A stretch of 64,000 nucleotides of DNA from Rhodospirillaceae bacterium (GCA_002723345.1 PBNV01000008.1:1-64000), one strand, 5' to 3'; shown: positions 53,902 to 63,984, counted from the first letter of the stretch. Numbers and translations are program-made. Notes: generated from the letters alone by a model not told the origin.

Positions 53902-56808
53902 ATGACCCAGGAACGCCTCTCCCTCAATGAACTTGTCGACCGAGAGGCCTTTGTGCCTCGCCATATCGGGCCCCGAGAAGACCAGATGGCCGATATGCTT
54001 CAGCTGCTGAACGCTCCTAGTTTAGACGAACTTATCGATCGTTGCGTCCCGAACTCGATCCGTATGGCGGGATCGCTTAATCTTGCTCCGGCAAAAAGCG
54101 AGCATGAAACGCTGTCGTATCTGCGGGAAATGGCGGGTCGCAATGAAGTATTCACCTCGATGATCGGCATGGGCTATCACGGGACCTACATGCCACCGGT
54201 TATTCTACGCCGGGTTTTTGAGAACCCGGGTTGGTATACGGCGTATACACCCTACCAAGCGGAGGCAAGCCAGGGGCGCCTGGAGGCATTGTTGAACTTT
54301 CAACAAGTTGTAATGGATTTAACCGGCTTTGATTTGGCCAATGCCTCCCTTCTTGACGAAGCAACGGCCGCCGCCGAGGCCATGACAATGACCCGGCGCG
54401 TGTCAAAATCTAAAGCCAGTGGTTTTTTTGTGGATCAGGACACCCATCCCCAGACCATTGATGTTATTAAAACCCGCGCGGAGGCGCTCGGGATCCGGGT
54501 CCATGTTGGCGATCCGTTTAAAGATCTTGTTGCAGAAGACGTGTTTGGCGCCTTGGTTTCTTATCCTGGTTCTTCTGGAGAGGTGCGCGATTTTACGGCA
54601 GTAGCGGCACGCTTGTCAGCCGAAAAAGCTTTGACTGTAGCGGCCACAGACCTGCTTGCCCTAACCATGTTGAAGCCGCCTGCAGAGTGGGGGGCTGATG
54701 TCGCCATAGGGTCCGCACAAAGGTTTGGGGTGCCCATGGGCTACGGCGGACCTCACTCTGCTTTTTTTGCCACGCGTGAAGCCTTCAAACGCACCATTCC
54801 GGGTCGCATTATTGGCGTGTCCGTGGACTCCGAGGGTCGCCGGGCGCTCCGCATGGCTTTACAAACCCGCGAGCAGCATATCCGACGCGATAAGGCGACC
54901 AGCAACATATGCACGGCACAGGCATTGCTGGCGATTATCGCCGGTTTCTACGCGGTTTATCATGGTCCGAGAGGGCTTGCGCGTATTTCTGCCCGTGTTC
55001 ACCGGCTGACGTCAATTTTGGCGGAGGGGCTGAGGCGGTTGGATATTGACGTGGTGACGACCGGTTTTTTCGACACCCTGACCGTCAAGGTGCCAGGACA
55101 AGCAGCACGCGTCCATGCCCGAGCACTTGAACGCCGCATCAACCTGCGGATTGTAGACGGAGATCATGTGGGTATTTCCCTGGATGAAACGACGAGCCCG
55201 GCTGAGATCGAGACGGTCTGGCGGTGTTTCTCCTCTAAGTCCCGGGATATGCTCTCGTCTGCGCAGATTGACGGTGAGATCGAGGATGCCATTCCTGATT
55301 CTATGGTGCGGACCACGCCATATTTAACCCATCCGATTTTCAGCCATTATCATAGCGAGACGGAACTGTTGCGCTATATGCGGAAGCTTCAATCCATGGA
55401 TATTGCGCTTGATCGTTCCATGATCCCGCTTGGATCTTGCACTATGAAGCTTAATGCCGCGTCCGAGATGATCCCATTGAGTTGGCCAGAGTTTGCTCAC
55501 ATGCACCCGTTTGCGCCATTGGATCAGGCCCAGGGTTACCAGCAGCTCTTCGAAGAACTGGAGGAAATGCTTTGTGAGGTTACGGGTTTCGATGCGGTGT
55601 CTCTGCAGCCTAATGCTGGCAGTCAGGGAGAATATGCTGGACTTGTTGCCATCCGTCGGTTCCATGATGCGCACGATGATCAGAACCGGACAGTCTGTCT
55701 CATCCCAAATTCCGCCCATGGTACGAATCCGGCGAGTGCCGTGATGGCGGGTTTCAATGTCGTTGCTGTAGAGAGTGATGACAGCGGAAATGTGGATGTG
55801 GATGATCTCAAGGCCAAGGTTGAGGCCAATGCTGCGGAACTCGGTGCTTTTATGATTACCTATCCGTCAACCCATGGTGTTTTTGAAGAGCGGATCAAAG
55901 AGATTTGTAAGATCGTTCATGATAATGGTGGACAGGTCTATATCGATGGCGCGAACCTCAACGCCCTCGTCGGAATCGCAAAAATGTCTGAAATCGGCGG
56001 GGACGTTTGTCACATGAACCTCCATAAAACTTTCTGTATCCCCCACGGTGGTGGTGGTCCCGGCGTTGGTCCAATTGGCGTGAAGACGCATTTGGCACCT
56101 TTTTTGCCTGGTCACAGTGTGGTCGATGGCGTCAATCCCGCAGCCAGGGACACTGAGCAAACGGGTGCTGTATCCGCCGCGCCCTGGGGATCCGCTATGA
56201 TCCTTCCTATCAGTTGGGCATATATTACTATGATGGGGGGAAATGGGCTGACACTGGCTACTAAGGTGGCGATCCTGAATGCCAATTATGTCGCGCAGCG
56301 CCTCAAAGATCATTACCCGATCGTCTATACGGGGGCGAGCGGCGACGTAGCTCATGAGTGTATTATTGATTTCCGCCAGATTGAGGAACAGACGGGTGTA
56401 GGCGTGGAAGATGTGGCGAAGAGACTGGTGGATTACGGTTATCACGCACCGACTATGTCCTGGCCTGTGCCCAACACCATGATGATCGAGCCCACTGAGA
56501 GCGAGGATAAGGTGGAGCTTGACCGGTTTTGCGATGCGATGATTGCCATTCGAGGTGAAATTTCAGATGTCGAAGGTGGTCTTGTCGCCGTCGAGGATTG
56601 TGTAACCCGACGGGCGCCGCATACGGCCCGAGAACTCAGCGAGAATTGGGATCGTCAATATGGTATGGAACAGGCATTCTTCCCACTGGATTTCGTAAAA
56701 GTGGATAAATACTGGCCCGTGGTCGGTCGTATTGACAATGTGGCGGGAGACCGTTCGTTACAGTGTGCTTGTCCGCCGATGAGCGACTACGCCGAAGCGG
56801 CTGAGTAA
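53902..56808 (+). CDS. gcvP: Glycine dehydrogenase (decarboxylating), single-chain P protein
   Basis: PLP enzyme that decarboxylates glycine and passes the aminomethyl group to lipoyl-GcvH. The 968-residue single chain has the N-terminal half (FVPRHIGPREDQMADML, TAYTPYQAEASQGRLEALLN) and the C-terminal half with the PLP lysine in HMNLHKTFCIPHGGGGPG (about 709). Length is that of the one-chain enzyme, not the split form. gcvH, usually between gcvT and gcvP, is not there. The carrier protein must be coded elsewhere. Confidence 0.96.
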   Translation: MTQERLSLNELVDREAFVPRHIGPREDQMADMLQLLNAPSLDELIDRCVPNSIRMAGSLNLAPAKSEHETLSYLREMAGRNEVFTSMIGMGYHGTYMPPVILRRVFENPGWYTAYTPYQAEASQGRLEALLNFQQVVMDLTGFDLANASLLDEATAAAEAMTMTRRVSKSKASGFFVDQDTHPQTIDVIKTRAEALGIRVHVGDPFKDLVAEDVFGALVSYPGSSGEVRDFTAVAARLSAEKALTVAATDLLALTMLKPPAEWGADVAIGSAQRFGVPMGYGGPHSAFFATREAFKRTIPGRIIGVSVDSEGRRALRMALQTREQHIRRDKATSNICTAQALLAIIAGFYAVYHGPRGLARISARVHRLTSILAEGLRRLDIDVVTTGFFDTLTVKVPGQAARVHARALERRINLRIVDGDHVGISLDETTSPAEIETVWRCFSSKSRDMLSSAQIDGEIEDAIPDSMVRTTPYLTHPIFSHYHSETELLRYMRKLQSMDIALDRSMIPLGSCTMKLNAASEMIPLSWPEFAHMHPFAPLDQAQGYQQLFEELEEMLCEVTGFDAVSLQPNAGSQGEYAGLVAIRRFHDAHDDQNRTVCLIPNSAHGTNPASAVMAGFNVVAVESDDSGNVDVDDLKAKVEANAAELGAFMITYPSTHGVFEERIKEICKIVHDNGGQVYIDGANLNALVGIAKMSEIGGDVCHMNLHKTFCIPHGGGGPGVGPIGVKTHLAPFLPGHSVVDGVNPAARDTEQTGAVSAAPWGSAMILPISWAYITMMGGNGLTLATKVAILNANYVAQRLKDHYPIVYTGASGDVAHECIIDFRQIEEQTGVGVEDVAKRLVDYGYHAPTMSWPVPNTMMIEPTESEDKVELDRFCDAMIAIRGEISDVEGGLVAVEDCVTRRAPHTARELSENWDRQYGMEQAFFPLDFVKVDKYWPVVGRIDNVAGDRSLQCACPPMSDYAEAAE

Positions 56809-56892
56809 AAGGCATATCTGCAGAGGACTATACGAACGTCCCGCTGAAAATCGGGCCCTATCAGGTCCTATCCACCCTCCTTCTCGTAATCC

Positions 56893-57816
56893 TCAACGTC
56901 CTATCATCTTGAACATAGCATCTCCGTAGACAGCCCGTGCTTCGTCATGCTGGGGCTTCACGGCGGCGGTGAAAGCGTCGAGTTCATCCGGTGTTAGCTG
57001 GTTAATTTCGCAGCCTTCTGCTTGGATGGCCTGTTGGCTCTCGATGGCCTCTTGCTCGGCCTGGCCCCTTTGGATTGCGATAGCCTCGGAAACGGTCTGT
57101 GCCATAAACTGTTTTAACTCCTCAGGCCAGGAATAGTAGGCTGTTCGGTTGGCAAAGATGCTTCGCGATATGTAGAAGTGGTTCGACATGGTGTGGAAGC
57201 GGTGGTACTTATGAACGCCATAAGTCACTGTATTTGCGAAGGGGTTCTCCTGCGCGTCCAGGCTCCCATCAGTGACCCCTGCAATCGCCTCAGTAAGGTC
57301 TAAAATTTTTGGATCGGCGCCCAGAAGTTGAAACGTTTGTGCCTGCACGTCGCTTGGTAATACGCGGATTTTCATATTTGTCATATCTTTGGGCGCGTGT
57401 ATGGGGTGCAGTTTGTTAGAGATATGGCGAAAGCCGTTCTCGAAGTAGCCCAAAATCTTGTAATTGATACGATCTTCCGTTTTGCGACTGAGATAAGTAC
57501 CAAGCTCTCCGTCAATCGCGGCGCGGGCCGACACATTGTCAGAAAAAAGGAAGGGTAGGTCGACAAATCCCAGTTCAGGTACACGGCTGGTAAGATAGCT
57601 CGACGACTGGTAACCGAGAGTGAGGAAGCCTTCTTCCACAAGGGTGATTATCTCATCGGCGCGGTAGCCGATATCCATGATGTTATAGATATATTTGACG
57701 TCCACATCGTCGCCGTAGGCAGCTTCTAATTTACCGCCAATGTAATCCAACCCTTGGCTGAACGATGTAGAGGCCGGACCGTACCCGCCCAGTCGAAAAG
57801 TATATTTTTGAGACAT
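56893..57816 (-). CDS. TRAP-type solute-binding protein without a signal peptide
   Basis: A 307-residue protein with the DctP fold: MKIRVLPSDVQAQTFQLLG holds the conserved arginine, and GVTDGSLDAQENPFANTVTY the later motif. GFRHISNKLHPIHAPKDMTN is also typical. The mature-like sequence begins at once with MSQKYTFRLGGYGP. A longer frame to 57870 adds 18 residues with no basic start and hydrophobic core, so I see no Sec or Tat signal in any available start. No dctQ or dctM gene is adjacent. It may be a cytoplasmic binding protein or enzyme, or a decayed gene. Confidence 0.85.
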   Translation of the reverse strand: MSQKYTFRLGGYGPASTSFSQGLDYIGGKLEAAYGDDVDVKYIYNIMDIGYRADEIITLVEEGFLTLGYQSSSYLTSRVPELGFVDLPFLFSDNVSARAAIDGELGTYLSRKTEDRINYKILGYFENGFRHISNKLHPIHAPKDMTNMKIRVLPSDVQAQTFQLLGADPKILDLTEAIAGVTDGSLDAQENPFANTVTYGVHKYHRFHTMSNHFYISRSIFANRTAYYSWPEELKQFMAQTVSEAIAIQRGQAEQEAIESQQAIQAEGCEINQLTPDELDAFTAAVKPQHDEARAVYGDAMFKMIGR

Positions 57817-58073
57817 ATGTGCCTTCCCCAGTGTCATTAAGTAGGTATGAGTTTGGAACAAGAAGTCCATTTAGAGCACCGCCGAACCATGTCTTAAGCC
57901 GTGGTCCACACTCAAAGAACTCCGAATATAGTCTAAAGAATGCCCTTTTTCTGGTGAGAGGTCGAGAACAGGTTGGCAAAATGTAAGGACGGTCCGCTCA
58001 GATACAAACCACCTGACGAAATGGTGGTGGCGAGATAAGATGCACTGAGAATTTTGAGAGGGGGAATATTTTC

Positions 58074-58829
58074 ATGGCGCTCATGAATGGAAAAGGTTGC
58101 GTCATTACGGGCGGTGCTGGAAGTCTAGGCCGAGCAAGTGCACGGGCATTATTGGCCGAGGGTGCCAAGGTGCTTTTGGTAGACCAGTCCCAGGATGCTC
58201 TCGATGATGCGGCGGACGGATTGGCAGGTGAGGTGCTCACCCAGGCGGCTGACGTCACAAAACGGGAAGATACAGAGGTCTACATCACTAAGGCCGTTGA
58301 AGCTTGGGGCGGGATTGATCTCACGTTCGCAAATGCCGGCGTTAGTGGAACGAATGCGCCCATTACGGAATATCCAGAGGATGTCTTCGATGGAGTAATT
58401 GATGTGAACATTAAGGGCGCTTTCCTGGCGTTGAAATATGCCATTCCCCACATGCGTTCCGGCGGGTCTGTAATTGTGACCTCGAGCATTATGGGGGTTC
58501 AGGCACGGCCGAACTCAGTTGCTTATATTACCTCAAAGCACGCGCTCGTGGGCATGGTGCGCTGCGTAGCGCGGGAAGTAGCCCCTCAAAATATTCGGGT
58601 AAATATTCTTGCGCCCGGACCTATCTCCAATGACTTCCAACAAGCCATAGAAGATCGAATGAGCAACATGATGAACGTTGATGCGACCGATATGCTCAAT
58701 CAGATGATCCCCCTGGGTCGCCATTCTGAACCCGACGAAGTGGCCAAATCGGTGCTGTTCTTAGCATCGGATATGAGCAGTTTTTCTACTGGTAGCGTCT
58801 TTATGGCGGATGGCGGTTTTAATGCTTAG
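58074..58829 (+). CDS. Short-chain dehydrogenase/reductase
   Basis: A 251-residue NAD(P)-dependent SDR. The glycine motif TGGAGSLGRA (about 12-21), NAG in FANAGVSG, catalytic Ser in VTSSIMG and YITSK (about 157-161) are complete, in contrast to the SDR half at 48915-50156. PGPISNDF fits the substrate loop. The reaction is probably an alcohol or 3-hydroxyacyl oxidation, but the substrate is unknown. AGAGGGGGA lies 10 bases before the ATG. Its TAG shares TTAG with the stop of the convergent molybdenum enzyme. Confidence 0.9.
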   Translation: MALMNGKGCVITGGAGSLGRASARALLAEGAKVLLVDQSQDALDDAADGLAGEVLTQAADVTKREDTEVYITKAVEAWGGIDLTFANAGVSGTNAPITEYPEDVFDGVIDVNIKGAFLALKYAIPHMRSGGSVIVTSSIMGVQARPNSVAYITSKHALVGMVRCVAREVAPQNIRVNILAPGPISNDFQQAIEDRMSNMMNVDATDMLNQMIPLGRHSEPDEVAKSVLFLASDMSSFSTGSVFMADGGFNA

Positions 58830-61132
58830 TTGGATGCTTCCTGGATCGCCCGCCAGATTTTTTCTGGCGTGGCCGGCATGTCGATGTGAGACACACCATA
58901 CGGTGCCATAGCGTCAATGATGGCGTTCATGACCGAGGGCATTGAGCCTACGGTCCCGCATTCCCCCGCACCTTTTGCGCCCAGCGGATTGGTTTCCGTG
59001 AGCACAGGGCGACCTTCCACATTAAAATAACAAAAGTCATCCGCCCGAGGCATGGCATAGTCTAAAAATGTTCCAGCCAGGGTTTGACCCACACTATTAA
59101 TGTGCAGATCTTCCATCAATATCTGACCTGCGCCCTGGGCTATGCCGCCATGGACCTGTCCTTTAACGAGTAACGGATTGATCTCGAAACCGACATCATC
59201 GACCACGGTGTATTTGACGATTTTAACCGCACCAGTGTCCGGATCGATCTCGACTTCTGAAATATGGCAGCCGTTTGGGAAGTTCGCTTTTTTGGGGTTA
59301 AAAGTGGCGATCTCATAGAGGCCGGGTTCCATTCCATCGGGAATTTTTGCCGGCTGGAAGGTGCTTTGCGTGACCTCAGTAAAGGAGATTGATTTGTCCG
59401 TTCCGCTGACGGTAAAGGCGCCATCAGCAAATTCTATATCTGTATCAGAAGCTTCCAGCAAATGCGCCGCAACCCTCAGCGTTTTATCCACGACCTTACG
59501 GATTGCCTCAAGCACAGCTGAGGTGCCAATGCTGGCGGTCCTGGATCCACCCGTCCCAGTTCCAAACGAGACCTTGTCCGTATCCCCCTCGATAACCCGG
59601 ATATTCGCGGGATCGATAGCCAGTTTCTCTGCTATCAGCTGTTTGTAGATGGTTTCATGGCCCTGACCATGGGGAGTGGAGCCGACGAGCAGCGTTAGCG
59701 TGCCTGATGGATCGAAACGCATCTCTGCCGTTTCTGGCTGTGCACCGGCGGCCTGCTCTACCGTGCAGGAAACGCCGATGCCGCGCAGCAAGCCGTTTTC
59801 TGCGGCCTTTTTCCGCCGGTTATTAAAGCCGGCATGGTCGGCTTTTGCCAACGCAAAGTCCATCATGGCTTCGAACTCCCCACAATCATAGGTGAAGGTC
59901 AGTGGCGTTTTGTAGGGCATCTGAGTCGGCGAAATCATATTACGGCGGCGGAGTTCAATGGGATCTACCTCGAGTTCTTTGGCTGCCAGGTGGATCATCC
60001 GTTCCATGACGTAAGAGGCTTCGGGTCGCCCGGCGCCTCGGTATGGCGAAATTGGATTGAGATTGCTGAAGCGGCCGACGACCTCCACGAACATACTTGG
60101 TGTCGTATAGGCACCCGCCAATCCGCCAACATTGCCAGTAGAAGGGCCCATTCCCATGAACGACACGTAAGCGCCGAGATTTGCCTCCGTGCTCACCCGC
60201 ATTGCCAGGAAATTACCGTCTTGATCGAGCGCGAGCTCAGCCTCCGTAACATTGTCACGAGCATGGTCATCAGATGAGATGCCCTCTCCCCGATCCGCCA
60301 CCCATTTCACCGGCCGACCGATGCGCTTTGCGGCCCATCCGACCAGGGGTATTTCCGGATAAATTGAGCCCTTCATGCCGAACGATCCGCCCATATCGCC
60401 GGTAATGAGGCTGAGCTGATGTTCGCCAATCTTGAACGTGTTTTTGGTAAGGCTGGTGCGAAACGCCCATGGCCGTTGATGGCCCGTATGAATGGTGTAG
60501 CGATCATTGCCAGGGTCATACAGCCCGATGGCCCCACGCGGTTCCATGCTATTGGCGGTAATGCGATTTACGACAAACTTTTGTTTGATGACATGTGGTG
60601 CACGAGAGATGGCCTGTTCCGTCGCCTCCTTATCACCAACGTTATACACAAAGCTCTCATGGTCACCAATTTCATCCCAAATAACAGGTTCGTTGTCTGC
60701 ACCGCTTAACGAGAGGGGAAGGGGAGCGTAGTCGATCACGACGGCCTCGGCTCCATCCTTTGCCGCGTCTGCGGTCTCGCCGATGACCAAAACGACGGCC
60801 TGGCCAATATGGCGCACCCGATCCCGAGTCAGTGCGGGCCTCGGTGGGCGATACATAGGTGTGCCATCCCTGCGTTTCCGTGGAGAGCCGCCAATAATAT
60901 CACCCATACCGTCCGCGTTGTAATCTTCGCCCGTCAGCACAGCCACAACACCGGGAACAGCTAGCGCCGGAGTAATATCAATATTTTTGATGACAGCGTG
61001 GGCGTGCGGCGAACGCACCACAATCATTTGGGTTTGATGCGGATAGTTAAGGTCGTCGGTATATTTACCGGCGCCTTTTAGAAGTCGTGGATCCTCGGTG
61101 CGCGGGACAGGCTGACCTGTTTCAAAGTTCAT
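58826..61132 (-). CDS. Xanthine dehydrogenase-family molybdopterin-binding subunit (CoxL form II-like)
   Basis: The large subunit (768 residues) of a molybdenum hydroxylase. The N-terminal part GQPVPRTEDPRLLKGAGKYTDD, GDMGGSFGMKG and the active-site loop SPYRGAGRPEAS (about 360-371) place it in the form II branch, not the CO-oxidising form I (which has AYRCSFR). The catalytic Glu is in GAKGAGECGTVGS (about 720). GGIAQGAGQILME binds the cofactor. The FAD-binding and [2Fe-2S] subunits that normally accompany it are not adjacent on either side. The substrate is likely an aromatic heterocycle, aldehyde or similar. Confidence 0.9.
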   Translation of the reverse strand: MNFETGQPVPRTEDPRLLKGAGKYTDDLNYPHQTQMIVVRSPHAHAVIKNIDITPALAVPGVVAVLTGEDYNADGMGDIIGGSPRKRRDGTPMYRPPRPALTRDRVRHIGQAVVLVIGETADAAKDGAEAVVIDYAPLPLSLSGADNEPVIWDEIGDHESFVYNVGDKEATEQAISRAPHVIKQKFVVNRITANSMEPRGAIGLYDPGNDRYTIHTGHQRPWAFRTSLTKNTFKIGEHQLSLITGDMGGSFGMKGSIYPEIPLVGWAAKRIGRPVKWVADRGEGISSDDHARDNVTEAELALDQDGNFLAMRVSTEANLGAYVSFMGMGPSTGNVGGLAGAYTTPSMFVEVVGRFSNLNPISPYRGAGRPEASYVMERMIHLAAKELEVDPIELRRRNMISPTQMPYKTPLTFTYDCGEFEAMMDFALAKADHAGFNNRRKKAAENGLLRGIGVSCTVEQAAGAQPETAEMRFDPSGTLTLLVGSTPHGQGHETIYKQLIAEKLAIDPANIRVIEGDTDKVSFGTGTGGSRTASIGTSAVLEAIRKVVDKTLRVAAHLLEASDTDIEFADGAFTVSGTDKSISFTEVTQSTFQPAKIPDGMEPGLYEIATFNPKKANFPNGCHISEVEIDPDTGAVKIVKYTVVDDVGFEINPLLVKGQVHGGIAQGAGQILMEDLHINSVGQTLAGTFLDYAMPRADDFCYFNVEGRPVLTETNPLGAKGAGECGTVGSMPSVMNAIIDAMAPYGVSHIDMPATPEKIWRAIQEASN

Positions 61133-61197
61133 CGGTTGTCGTGTTCCGTAGGCGTTGTTACAGGACGAAGCCTATTCGTTAGACGCCGACCAGAAAA

Positions 61198-62373
61198 CTA
61201 CTTTTTTCTGTCTGTCAGCACCAAAATAATGGCAAACATGCTCAATAACCCGCAGATAGCTAACCCCGCGCTCAATGGGATGTCTGTGCCATCTTCTGCC
61301 AACCCCATCACCATGGATGCTGCTGCGCCAGCGCCATATTGCGCCAAGCCGATAAGCGACGATGCCCGCCCCGCCATCTGCGGAAAGGGAGACATGGCCC
61401 CCGCTGTAGCGGCCGGAATTAAAAGGGCGAACCCAACCATGAACCCCAGTGACGGCAAGACAATACCTGGGGGGGAACTCCATCCCAGGAGTACGACACC
61501 AAGTGCGGCGATGCCAGATATGAAGCAAATCACACTTCCAATAATGATTAAGCGGGTTCCGCCCATGCTCTCTGCCAATCGCCCCGACAGCCAGGAAGCC
61601 GCTAAGTTCCCCACCATGACAGCGGCAAAAAGAAGTCCGAACATCTCCGGGCTTACGCCCATAAACTCGATTAGGACGGAAGAGAGACTGGTTAGAATGG
61701 CAAACAGGCCGGCGAAGGGACCAATCCCAGCAAAAGCATACGTAAAAAAACGTCGCGACCTCAAGAGTTCTTGGTAGGCGGCGATCATAGCACTTATTTG
61801 AAGGGCATTGGGCTCTCGTTTTCCAGTTTCGTCTAGCCAAACCCAGAGGCCAAGAGTTACTAAAAGCCCAATGGTTCCGATAATATGAAGATTGAACTCC
61901 CAACCCACATAGACGGTCAAAAAGCCACCCGCAATGGGGGCGGCAATGGGCATTATGCTACCTGTCATAAAGGTGTATGCGAGCATTTTTGTTGCCCGGG
62001 TGCCATCGTACAGGTCTCGCACGATCGCCCGGATGATGATCATGCCGGATGCTGCTGCTAGGCCCTGGAGGAATCGCCAGGCGTTGAGCCACTCCATGGA
62101 GGGCGAGAGGGCCGATCCAAAACCGGCTGCTGTGAAAAGCACCATAGTGCTGACAATTACGGGTCGTCGGCCGAAGCGGTCTGCTAAGGGGCCGTAGATC
62201 ACTTGTCCGAGAGCAGCGCCAAAATTGAGGTAGGCAAGTGTTAGCTGAACCTCTCCGGTATCCACGCCGTAAGCAGAAGCGACAGCCGGTATTGATGGGA
62301 GGAAGATGTCAATGATGAGCGGCATGAGAATAGCCAAACCGCTGAGCAAAAGAAGAACACGCCAAAATGTCAT
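61198..62373 (-). CDS. MFS multidrug transporter, Bcr/CflA type
   Basis: A 391-residue inner-membrane exporter with 12 predicted membrane segments. DIFLPSIPAVASAYGV and the loop motif GPLADRFGRRPVIV (about 61-74) are typical of the Bcr/CflA group of drug-proton antiporters. GRLAESMGGTR is the repeat of that loop in the second half. It lies 65 bases downstream of the window's iorB direction and upstream of the molybdenum enzyme, all on the minus strand. A link to the metabolism next door is not shown. Confidence 0.88.
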   Translation of the reverse strand: MTFWRVLLLLSGLAILMPLIIDIFLPSIPAVASAYGVDTGEVQLTLAYLNFGAALGQVIYGPLADRFGRRPVIVSTMVLFTAAGFGSALSPSMEWLNAWRFLQGLAAASGMIIIRAIVRDLYDGTRATKMLAYTFMTGSIMPIAAPIAGGFLTVYVGWEFNLHIIGTIGLLVTLGLWVWLDETGKREPNALQISAMIAAYQELLRSRRFFTYAFAGIGPFAGLFAILTSLSSVLIEFMGVSPEMFGLLFAAVMVGNLAASWLSGRLAESMGGTRLIIIGSVICFISGIAALGVVLLGWSSPPGIVLPSLGFMVGFALLIPAATAGAMSPFPQMAGRASSLIGLAQYGAGAAASMVMGLAEDGTDIPLSAGLAICGLLSMFAIILVLTDRKK

Positions 62374-62481
62374 GTTTTTATATCTCGGAATTCCTTGGTG
62401 ATAGGATGCTGCGGTCCGCGGGCCAGTGTCCTGCCTCGGAACCTGTTCGAGGAAGGGCCCCAGCAGAGGGACCGAACAAGA

Positions 62482-63984
62482 TTATTGCGCCGCCACGGGA
62501 GCAGGGGGATTTGTGGAATGTAGAATCTGTTTGAGCGCTTTGCCATCTGGTCCGGCGAGAGCGGCTTCGAGCGCCGATTTAACGCGTTCTGGCCCATCAG
62601 GTGGTGGGTCTGCCAAGAGCGGCACAACTAGATCTGCCACAATCCGCTGATAATTGTTGCTACCTCGCTGGTGCGTACTGCCATATCCTTTGATGAGACG
62701 AGCGAGTTCGGTAACCTCTAACGCAAGGGCGGTGTTGACGGATGCCGCCTGCATTACGAGAGCAAGCCAGCGGTCAATCGCCGCCTGTTCGACAGCCCAC
62801 CGGTAGCTGTAGGGGCGCCACCAGCGTAATCCGGCTAAGATTTTCATCTTGATATATCCCGTAATGGTCGTCGTGCGGACTTCCATTCCCCAGTGAAGTG
62901 TTTTCAGTTTGCCGGAATTTTTTCCCCACGACATCAGGCTCCGAGCCATGGTCGGGGGTAGGAGGTCACAGACCTCCTGGATGCCAGGTTTCAAAAACTC
63001 TGTAACGTGGAATGGATCGTCTGCCGCTGTCCCCAATTCATCCTTAATGCGATTGAAACGGGTGGGCCGGCCCTTCGCTTGGGCAACCCGTATGATGTCT
63101 TCATAGGACATCCGAATGGCAAGGTGCCGCCCAACTTCCCGCAATAGAACCGGGTCGTGCTCCCGGAAGGGTTCAAGTCGTTCCATATAGTCGCGCGCAT
63201 AGTCGGCGTCTTGGTAGTCGATGAGGCGACGGATGCCGTGTAATAATATTTCGTGCACCGCAGGAGGGAAGCCGGTTTTCACCTGTTTTTCCAACTCTTG
63301 TTCCGTTTGGTTAGAAATATTCTGTTTTGCTGTATCGACGGCCAGCCCAGCCCCGCCGGATTTGGCCACCTCAAGACCGGCAGAAAATCCAGCAAGATTA
63401 GCTTTTACCGCTTTGCCCTCTTTTTTTATGGCTGAAGTGAAGACGTCTGGCTCCAGCGGTAAGGCCCCGGACCCCGCTAGCGCACCGAGCATTACAGCGT
63501 TGATTATGGCCCCTTTCCGTTGAGCGATATCGGCGGCGTCGAACATAACTGCCTGTTGTGCATTTTTTTTCAGAGCCGAATAGAGTTTCTTCTCGTCGAG
63601 GCGTCCATCTCCCATGCCCATTTTTTCCACCGTTAGATAGACACGGTGAGTGGAGCCAATAAGGGTTGTCCGGTCCGGAGTGATATAGCCTGCTGACAGC
63701 GCACGCGATCCCTCTGCCAATTCCGTCGCGATCATCACATCTACCTCACCGATGGCGGGGCTTAGAGAAAAAATGGGTCGCGCGTCGTTCGGAGTTTTCT
63801 CGGGCCAAAGCTCCACATAATAGGTGGTTGCGCCTGTCCGTTGGGCGACCCCCGGGATGGAGGTTGCCTGAACAGGAAATCCTTTAGCAATCGCCGCGTT
63901 GACGATCCAGTTCATGAGAACGCCACCACCTTCGCCACCCAAGGCCGCGATGAGAACTGTCAGGGGTCGGGTCACGCCGGTCAT
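62482..63984 (-). CDS. iorB: Indolepyruvate ferredoxin oxidoreductase beta subunit family protein
   Basis: A 500-residue protein: an N-terminal pyruvate-ferredoxin oxidoreductase gamma-type domain (AALGGEGGGVLMNWIVNAA and SIPGVAQRTGATTYYVEL, about 1-200), then a long helical DUF6537-type C-terminal domain. It decarboxylates aryl-2-oxo acids to aryl-acyl-CoA together with the ThDP/Fe-S alpha subunit. That subunit (iorA) should lie just right of the window edge; AAGGGGACACGGC precedes the ATG. Nothing downstream is obviously co-transcribed except perhaps the exporter. Confidence 0.9.
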   Translation of the reverse strand: MTGVTRPLTVLIAALGGEGGGVLMNWIVNAAIAKGFPVQATSIPGVAQRTGATTYYVELWPEKTPNDARPIFSLSPAIGEVDVMIATELAEGSRALSAGYITPDRTTLIGSTHRVYLTVEKMGMGDGRLDEKKLYSALKKNAQQAVMFDAADIAQRKGAIINAVMLGALAGSGALPLEPDVFTSAIKKEGKAVKANLAGFSAGLEVAKSGGAGLAVDTAKQNISNQTEQELEKQVKTGFPPAVHEILLHGIRRLIDYQDADYARDYMERLEPFREHDPVLLREVGRHLAIRMSYEDIIRVAQAKGRPTRFNRIKDELGTAADDPFHVTEFLKPGIQEVCDLLPPTMARSLMSWGKNSGKLKTLHWGMEVRTTTITGYIKMKILAGLRWWRPYSYRWAVEQAAIDRWLALVMQAASVNTALALEVTELARLIKGYGSTHQRGSNNYQRIVADLVVPLLADPPPDGPERVKSALEAALAGPDGKALKQILHSTNPPAPVAAQ

